64,000 nucleotides of DNA from contig JACGCM010000715.1 of NCBI GenBank assembly GCA_014058105.1, forward strand, positions 1,612,001 to 1,676,000. The letters run 5' to 3'. Shown piece by piece: positions 56,469-64,000 of the stretch. The notes beneath the pieces are model-generated. The model was not told the origin of the DNA and made no database searches. It was given only the letters and a program-made list of their open reading frames with translations. The stretch is from Kingdonia uniflora. Taxonomy: Eukaryota > Streptophyta > Magnoliopsida > Ranunculales > Circaeasteraceae. Each line of letters opens with the position of its first letter. Within the stretch, counting starts at the first letter, position 1. The translations under genes were made by a program, and so were the position numbers.

Positions 56469-56689
56469 CTGTCATATAGGAGGAATTATTGGATACAATT
56501 AATCAAAGACATCCATACAATCATGGACACATATTGAATGAAAATTGACAGACAAGCAACCACAAATGCAAGAAAGAAAAAAACTAATTTTAAAATCAAA
56601 AACTTCTATTACATAGGAAATATTAGGTCACAGTTGTACATCATGTATTTCATTAGATTGTTCAAAATAGACACTAAAACTATCCCAAC

Positions 56690-57015
56690 GTGCTAAACCC
56701 AAAATCACTTAGTACATTCGAGAGGTCTTCAATCCCAAACATATTCCCTTCAATCAGATTCTTTAGAAGACTACATCTCCTCTATTAATCTATTATGCCA
56801 ATATTCAGTTTCTAAATGCCCGTATTGTAATTTGAAGTCTATGGCTACTTGCCTTTCTCATTCTGTAACTTCCAATGCTTACATACGTACTACTACTTCA
56901 TCAATCTCTTCGTTAGGAGGAGAGACTAGGGGAATTACTTCATTATTATAGCCATCATTATCCATGCCAAAATACTCATGGAATAAATTGCACACCCATC
57001 GAATAAACCCAATAG
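56690..57015 (-). pseudogene. FAR1/MULE gene, N-terminal exon candidate
   Basis: A minus-strand stretch after a TTACAG acceptor near 57018 reads FIRWVCNLFHEYFGMDNDGY, EVIPLVSPPNEEIDEVVVRM, then ALEVTE and VAIDFKLQYGHLETEYWHNR, with TAA, TGA and TAG between. The acidic start followed by an amphipathic, coiled-coil-like run suggests coding origin. No family known; inclusion in this gene rests on position. Confidence 0.4.
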
Positions 57016-57047
57016 ATCTGTAACATAAACAGGTTTAACTGAGTTAT

Positions 57048-57306
57048 ATTGTCGACAATCCCATAGATCGACCAAAAATAAATTGTCATATAGAGATCGG
57101 CCGACATTAAATTGTCAATTGACACACTTTGACACAGTCAAATTATCGTATTAAAAAAGTTCAATAATATCATGTCAACTGTTGTAGTGTATGACAATCC
57201 CAAATCGTCGTATAGCAAAAATTTGATAATAACATGTCCACTAATGTAGTATACAACAATTACATTGACGTTTATATTGTCTTCAACTGCGTATGTCGAC
57301 AATTGC
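57048..57306. repeat. Hairpin-unit array 7 (5' region of FAR1/MULE gene)
   Basis: Units include 57048-57075 (ATTGTCG, 14, CGACCAA), about 57082 (ATTGTCA, 13, CGACATT), about 57173 (ATGTCAA, 13, TGACAAT), about 57204 (ATCGTCG, 14, GATAATA), about 57234 (ATGTCCA, 13, CAACAAT) and about 57276-57303 (ATTGTCT, 14, CGACAAT). More decayed than arrays 2, 4 and 6. Confidence 0.7.
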
Positions 57307-57690
57307 ATGTAACCTCTCTCATTTCTATCATACTCTATAGCTGCAACAATGTTAACCTTCCCTATATTTCGTCATTTCCAGTTAAATATAGAGAGAAAAA
57401 TTAGAACACCCCACTAACATATTCCCTGTAGATATTGGTAAATGTTTTGTTTGCCATCTTATACGTGTAGTCCCAATTCCTTTTATTGTGCACAACAAAT
57501 TTAACTATGCAATCATTCAAATTACACAATCAAAATCAATACCTAGATTACCTCTAAAAGAACTCAAATTATCCTAAAATCATGTTCCCGTATATAGTTT
57601 CCAAAATGGAACTAAAAAGAAAGCGAGAAAGGCTGAGAGAGATTCATACTTTAACCGAAGAGAGTCATTTTTGAAATTTAAATTTTAGAG

Positions 57691-57891
57691 GAAGACCGAC
57701 AGAGAAAGAGAGAGTGAGTGACTGAGTGAGTAAGAGGAAAAGTGTGAGTCGGTGGTACACTATTTTTTTTGGGAGAATTGTTCTCCATGTAGGCAGTCCA
57801 ATATGTTTTTCCCCTATAAAAAAATGTCACCTCCTCTCAAGGTGTGTGGTGTGAGGAAAGTGTAACAAAAGAGGGTGTATACGAATCCTGC
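57691..57891 (-). repeat. Right terminal inverted repeat
   Basis: Read on the minus strand it starts GCAGGATTCGTATACACCCT and continues CTTTTGTTACAC, TTTCCTCAC, CTTGAGAGGAGGTGACAT, TATAGGGGAAAAAC, GTGTACCACCGACTCA, ACTCAGTCACTCACTCTC, in the order of the left TIR with indels. Confidence 0.8.
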
Positions 57892-60120
57892 ATTACTCGG
57901 AGTATTACTTCAAAAAATTTCTTGTTTATACCAAATGGAGACTTTTTCATAATGACATAATACATGGTGATAAATCCTCACATTGAAACACCTTTATAGC
58001 GTGAAATTTTCGGCAAAAACCAATTAGTGAAAGGTGACGTGAAATATCACGTTTTTCTTCAATTAAATGGTCATTCTAAAATCTTCACCAGTGTAGATAG
58101 GCACTTTGACTCTTGAAAATTAGAGATCCCTCTTTCTTTTTTTAAGTATATATAGACCTATAACATTACAACTAATTACTATGAAGTAATTCATGTTGGG
58201 CTCATCTAGGGTTAACAGATTTTAAGCTCGAATATGATATTTTATCACTGCAAGTATTAATTAAAATTTTGTAGTGTATACCCAATATTGCCTAATCAAG
58301 AAATTCTCGATAATTAATTCCTAATATAAATCTAATCCAACGTCTCAAATTAAAAGAGACCAGAAAGGCCAAAAATACCCTTTGTGAGGGAAGCACATAT
58401 TCATGCACCATCCAAAAACATAAAGTTTTTACTAGCGTAAGCCCAGAGTTATGATGGTTAATTAATTTCCTTCGCTTGGGGACTTGGATTTGTTGCAAAA
58501 ATCCCTAGAAACATTGTATTCGGAGAAACCTTGTGCATTATTGAAAACATATTATAGTTTGAGAATATGAGAAGAACTAATATATAAATCATGTAAGGAA
58601 ACAGGAGATAATTTCACCCAATACAAGCAATCTGCGAGAAGAAAATATCCATTTTGAAACAAGAGCGATTATAATCACTCTTTCCTACAACGAACTCCTT
58701 CTTCTCCCTACCAAAACTGAAAGCGTGACCCCTCTCAAGCCATGACGACTTGAGAGGCTGAAGCCCCTATTAGAGCTTCTTTCTCACCTCCCGAAAGCCA
58801 TCTTACAAAGCCATTGATCTTGATTAATAATCTTAATCTACTGATGAGAGGGTAATTATGACATTTTTAATATACCCGAACATGTATTTTAGTTGTCTAT
58901 TATATTTAATTTTACGTACTTATGCACGTTTGTTTGATTGTAGCTATTGGAGATGGATATTTGAAACCAAGCACTTAAAGTTAGATAAAAGTATCTCCCA
59001 GAGTTCTTTAGCAAGTAATATCCAAGAGATAAGAAATATTTGCACAAATATATTTGAAGTATAATATAAAGGGAGATTACATTTAAGATCCAAGAATTAT
59101 ATTGAGGAGATATTATACAATAAAGATATATTCAAGAATTTCCATGATTAAACGATTTTTCTACTTAACATGGAAAGGATGTGAAGATGTTCACATATAT
59201 CTAAGTGATTGATTGTAATAATATATATTGTAATATTCTAGATATGTGTACAATTCTTAAAGATTTTGGTTTCTTCTACTATAAAAAGAAACCCTCACCT
59301 ATTGTAATTCCAATCTTATTTTTGAACGAATATTAAAGTTATTAGTTTTATCTTTAGTCTTATTCTCTTTTTATTTATTTTGTTTATGACTTCATTAGTA
59401 ATTAAAAATAGAAAATTTGAGATGAGAGGCTAATATCCAAAGGCTAGGATGATGCCCCTTCTTGGATGAGCAATAGTTGGTATTAATAAAGTTCTAGTTA
59501 GTTTCCTCTTAGTATTTTGTGATTAATAAGTTAGGGCATCATATCGAAGGCTAGCCATTGCTTTGTTTTGATGCTCGATAACTTTAGATGCAAACAAGTA
59601 CTACTAATCGTGAACTTGGTTTGAAGATCTACAAAGAGGAAATACTAGAGAACTCACTCAAGCCGAGCCATGGTGAGTTAATAATTCTCTAAGACACTCT
59701 TCACCATCACTAAAAGGCATAACCACTAAATGCTTGACCATAGACTAAGGGATTTATTTTACAACATCGTATGTGTCTTAACATGAACATATGATGGGTG
59801 AAGATATTAGGATTTATTCATATATCAATTAGTGCTTTGAAACGAAGGGGCCAAGTCCTAGCCTTAGTTCTCTTTCTCTCTAATTTATTTTCCATAAAAC
59901 TAGTTTTCTTATTTTAGTTCCCCCAACCTCCCTATGAATTTGATCCCACTCATCTTTACTATAACTTGACAACTATATTTGAGCAGGTATTTTGCTTGAT
60001 GGCCTAAAAATACCTCTTATCATTTACTCCCTTATATTTATAGAAGATGGTTACATAAGAATCCTAATCAAACTTCAAGTTGATTACTCCAAGTTCTACC
60101 TGAAGTAGGAAACTCTATTG
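57892..60120. other. Gene-poor interval
   Basis: No gene recognised. Around 59065-59350 an AAGGGAGATTACA purine stretch and a CTATAAAAAGAAACCCTC box resemble pieces of a retrotransposon LTR, without a partner copy. Confidence 0.35.
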
Positions 60121-60230
60121 TTAGAAGCATTCCATAAATATGATACAATTAGTATCATACACAAAGTACAACACTAAAATCAAACTCCAACAATAACTTG
60201 GACTCGAGGAAACCAAACCAATAATCTCCA
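60121..60230 (-). other. Copia-like purine tract and LTR start trace
   Basis: The minus strand reads GCCAAGGTGGAGATTATTGG (ending near 60211). In copia elements GCCAAGGTGGAGATTGTTGG is a common purine tract plus LTR start. Another TGTTGGAGTTTG lies at about 60192, and a TATA-like CTATAAATATAAGGG follows near 60036. Only the motif supports this; no pol or second LTR was found. Confidence 0.3.
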
Positions 60231-63200
60231 CCTTGGCAAGAGTTGTCAATCGATCTTCAAGCCACCTTTCTACAAATCTACCTTGGTTTGAAGATTCAAA
60301 ATTCAAGTGGATACATACACATTCACGTTGCACCTATGACTATAGAAGAAAACACTAAGTCTTCATACTACTGAAACCCAGTAATAGAATGCACCAATCA
60401 CATGTTAACAGGACTATCAATTGTGTTGATCATCTGCAAAGATAATACACTAACCTAAATAATACTACAAAATACACATAATACTGCAAACTGTAGCACA
60501 TGACATAAACTAATGAACTAGTTACTCGACCCAACCGGGAGTATTCTGCAGTAAAGCCAACCATCTCATCAATTACTCTTCAAAATCAAACAAATCTCCC
60601 AACCGAGCTAAACAAACCACTGTCACCATCAAAGTTATTGTATCAAATGTCAACCATGTGAGCAAATACCAAATAGGTACCTAATGCTATAAATAAGATG
60701 CCATGATGTATTTCAAGAACATCCCCAAGGAAAAATGAGTCATAACAAGACTCATAACATGCAGTAAAAAGAGAGATCGTCACCAAATAAAAGAATTATG
60801 TGTAAAGCAGTACCCACCATCGTGAAGTACTCACTGCTCCAAACATGAAACACATACTTCAACCAATTGGATCTAAATCCAAAAAACCTCTCCAAGCAAC
60901 ACCCATGCAAACCGACACCAACTCGCCAATGAGTTAAGTCATAAATATGATAATTTATATCTATTAGTGGCACAATGAATATATTTAACAACTATCTATA
61001 TAATAATATAATTCCCCACGCATCTGTAGATGTGATAGTGTACCGCCATGTCATCGATTTTATGGGATTTACGAGGTGACATGTAAGCACATTTTAATGA
61101 AAGATTTATCCTTTAGGAGGTGACACGTAAGTACGTTTCCACGAAAACTCAAACCAATCTCATCTACTTAATTTCATTCATGTACATTCTCGCAAATCTT
61201 AAAAGTTGAATCTTTTCCTCATCTTCCTTCTTCCTTCTTCCTTCTTAGTTCTTCCTTCTTCCCAAACAGTGTGATACAATAGTTATCTTTTCTACTACCA
61301 TTACGAGCATATTCATTTCTCTCTATCTATGGACATAGATGATTTTTCAAACTGTTATTTCCCTCCCTCTAGGTTTTAATCTCCTTCCAGTACTCTGTCT
61401 CTTATGATTGATACTCTATGCGAGAAGGTTTGTTCTTAGCTACAAAAGGTACCAAATCAATCTAAAATGACCAAGTTTTTGTTGATTTTTGCTTTTTGGT
61501 TTTTGGCTTTATACTGATGGAGGGTTTAATTGCTATTTTTAGGTTGAAATCCCATCTCTATCACAAATAAAGTCGTCTTCTCTCCATTCACCATATTACA
61601 TCCCATATTAATAATGGCCTTTACAGTAACTTAATCAACCATTAATTTGACACGATCAGGTATGACACGATCAGTAACTTAATCAACCATTAATAATGGC
61701 CTAATCTACCTTTAATTATCTCCTGAGTCGTGAACAATAATTATTTGCTTCAAAGACTACATCATTGTAATAAGCCTCTTGGCAAATGAATGTAGGTTAA
61801 ATTGAGAGGTATATATGCAATTTGTGATATGTAGGTTGCTTTGGTACAAAAGTTTTGTGTGCGCCGATGGCTGATTTAGGTTAGTATTCCAACGCAGGAT
61901 CTCGAAGTCATAAAGAATTAACCGTTGGTATTCCAACATCAATAATCTTAAATTTATGTGTTTTCTAATCTATTTCTTTCTCTTTATTGTGGGTTAGTGG
62001 GGTTACATCCTTGGAGAACTACTACGAAAAACTAATATCACTTGCGTACATATCTTTACAACACCATGTCTCTTTCCATACCTTCTGTTCTTTTGGTTTT
62101 TGTTTCTTCTATTTTGTTGTTGTTATTAACTTTGTTGTTTTTTTTTATCAATCTTAGTTTTGTTTTTCTTTAATGTAGTAAACGACAAGAGGAAGAATAA
62201 GATAATTATATGCTATTTTCACTAAATATATGGATTTGTCAGACTATCGTGTAACAAAACGAGTTAGGAACATCGTGCAAATAAGGTACAACATATGAGT
62301 TATTAGCGTGATTATAGATATGATTTTATTTGACATGACAAATTTATCGCGACGTCTCAAGATTTTGCTGATTTAAATGATGAATCTAATTATGTGAAGT
62401 TAGAATATTATAGAATATTATTACCATTATATACTATTTATATATACCAAAACATTGACCAAATAATGATATTGATCCTAGATATATTTGAATTTTGGTT
62501 TTTAGGACTATAACTTTAGTGTCAATTCTTTCCTTGAACAATGGATGAATGATATGCCAAATCTCTGAATAAAAGCTTCAATTGGTTGTTTTGGCACTTT
62601 ACACGTGTCTAAGGTAGTGCTAACTTTACCACCACATTGGATTAACATTCTTCATTTTCCTAGTTCTTTATTTGCAAAGCCTCACAAAACTTAACATATA
62701 TAATTCAGCTGCTAACTCACTCTCAAACGTTTCTAATTCAGTAATTATAGTCTATTACTCTCAAATTTTTAGTGAGTAATAGGAGCTTTAGGGCTCAATA
62801 TAATAAATATATCCTTAAATGCTGATAGGTAGTAACAAAGGCTTCATTTGGAACATGGACCATGATTTTAGATTACATAGCCTCCTTCATTTAGGTTCTA
62901 CCTCTTAATTTTTCAAAGTTTCTAACCCAGTTTTAATAACACTGTACAAGTAGAAGAAAATACATTGTAAATTAGAATGATCAAATGATATGCATGAATC
63001 ACATTTGGCAGACCCCACTAAACTCAGGTCATATATCAGGTTGTTAAAGGCTTGCACTGCCGCACAAACTCTTTTGATCCTAGCCAAAGAAGACCCTTCC
63101 ATCTTAATTAGAAACCTACTTTATGGGTTCTAACATTGACACACTTCCTTCATCTCCCAAATAAAATATTCTTAAATGGTTTTAAAATGTGTTGGTTCTA

Positions 63201-64000
63201 GTAATACATCCTGTATTTGCTACGTATGAAAGAACTGCATTAAGAGAGGGCCTCTAGTTACATGTGCTTGCTTTCTTAGAGATTGATAGCTCAGTGAGCA
63301 ATTCTTTTGTAGATAGTTATATGTTGTATCATGAGCTGAACGCTATTCACCAAGGAAAACAAATTCCTCTGTTATCTAAACTTCTAATAATTTCTTTGTG
63401 TACTCTATCTTGGAAAGCCTCAAATTTCTTTTATGCGTCTGCCCAGGATGTTTAGGCGCTTTCTTTTTACAAAAGAATGTAAGTAGTATTAATAAAATTT
63501 TTAAAAATCCTAACCAATGTTCTTAAAGTTTTAGAAGCAACCCTGATGTGATGGCAAACCAATCACTATGTTTATGAGCAAAAATCAAACCTTTTTCTTT
63601 CCATCATGGTTTACCTTTACAGTCATTACCTTACTGCAAAAATGCATAACCGAGCAAAGCAAGGTGATTATTTTATTGTGCAAATTAACTTTTAAACCCT
63701 ATATAATGACCATGAATTGGTCTAACCCCCCTTGATTATCTTTTTTAGCTTTTAAACCTTAAAATTCACCAATTTTTTAAAAGTACCAAATTTACCCTTT
63801 ATGTTTGTCTTCCCCAACACTCTCAAAACAAATCATCTGCATTTAAAAACCATTGAAAAGGGGGGGGGGTTTATTGTTGATACGGAGGGGACAAAGAAAT
63901 TATTGTATAATTGTAAAAGAGGTTTGTAGTTATGATCTAAAACCTATTCATAAGTGCAATTCTAGAGTAAGAAATAAAGTTTTTATGGGAAAAAGAGATT
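60231..64000. other. Gene-poor interval to the window end
   Basis: No gene, RNA or paired terminal repeats recognised. Minor features: GGAGGTGACA(C/T)GTAAG(T/C)AC-type repeats near 61073 and 61117, a CTTC microsatellite at about 61222-61262, a 23-bp direct repeat (CAGTAACTTAATCAACCATT core) at about 61625 and 61671, and a 10-base G run at 63860-63869. Confidence 0.4.

Larger units (their letters stand above)
35021..57891. mobile_element. Mutator-like element with PMD and FAR1-type genes, split by E3
   Basis: Both ends carry a long inverted repeat (35021-35273 and 57691-57891). Inside are two convergent gene relics: plus-strand plant mobile domain (35815-41245) and minus-strand FAR1/MULE transposase (57015-41878). 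Two convergent genes between long TIRs is the layout of MuDR-type elements. Seven non-coding intervals carry the ATTGTCG-N14-CGACAAT arrays, and I did not see these outside the element. Without E3 (11,987 bp plus the duplicated 5 bp) it would be about 10.9 kb. No 9-11-bp target duplication is visible (AATCACAAA left, ATTACTCGG right), so the exact ends may be off by a few bases. Both genes carry frameshifts and stops. Confidence 0.75.

Noticed and set aside
57990..58090. Short palindrome GTGAxxTGAAATATCACGT
   Set aside because: Isolated, short and in AT-rich sequence; no repetition or adjacent gene.
59065..59350. Possible solo copia LTR
   Set aside because: A purine tract and TATA-like box are present, but no TG...CA borders, target duplication or second copy could be confirmed.
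1..64000. tRNA, rRNA or other structured RNA genes
   Set aside because: No stretch with recognisable tRNA A/B boxes in cloverleaf context or rRNA core motifs was noticed by eye. A covariance-model scan would be needed to exclude small RNAs.

Overview
The window looks like repeat-dense nuclear DNA of a flowering plant, probably a eudicot. It is AT-rich, has spliced coding pieces with GT/AG borders, shows no bacterial-style operons, and consists mostly of nested plant transposons: Ty3/gypsy LTR retrotransposons with an extra RNase H, a Mutator-like element (MULE) with FAR1-type and plant-mobile-domain genes, and small non-autonomous DNA elements. I found no intact single-copy host gene. The only host-type gene trace is a broken cytochrome P450 C-terminus at the left edge.

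Layout. 1-5542: P450 relic, an RNase H-like relic, a clean hAT-type MITE (2163-2714, 8-bp target duplication) and a 1.1-kb terminal-inverted-repeat element (4412-5542). 5548-15783: Tat-type gypsy element E1, with 580-bp LTRs and a perfect GGAAT duplication. 15789-20100: old unassigned sequence with two blocks of palindromic TTCGAA-core repeats. 20110-22140: minus-strand gypsy pol fragment E4. 22141-33960: Tat-type element E2, whose two LTRs do not match. 33961-35020: unassigned sequence with a hairpin cluster. 35021-57891: a large Mutator-like element that is itself split by Tat-type element E3 (42913-54899, 745-bp LTRs). 57892-64000: gene-poor, with traces of copia-like LTR sequence.

The most interesting object is the element at 35021-57891. 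Without E3 it is about 10.9 kb. It has long terminal inverted repeats of about 200-250 bp and two convergent broken genes. A plus-strand gene encodes a plant mobile domain followed by a coiled-coil tail. A minus-strand gene encodes FAR1 DNA-binding, MULE transposase, SWIM zinc finger and zinc-knuckle parts. Seven non-exonic intervals (introns, the space between genes and both flanks) carry arrays of one degenerate unit: ATTGTCG, 13-15 variable bases, CGACAAT. The arms are conserved while the spacer sequence is not, and the arm centres are about 21 bp (two helical turns) apart. I know of no described feature matching this. It may be a binding site for one of the element's own proteins.

E1, E2 and E3 each carry a second gene on the strand opposite gag-pol, between pol and the 3' LTR. 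Its parts are alignable among all three, with a TATA-like box near the start in each. E2 and E3 also carry tandem repeats of roughly 150-230 bp between pol and that antisense gene. All pol genes are dead: many stops look like C-to-T changes, and catalytic residues are lost.
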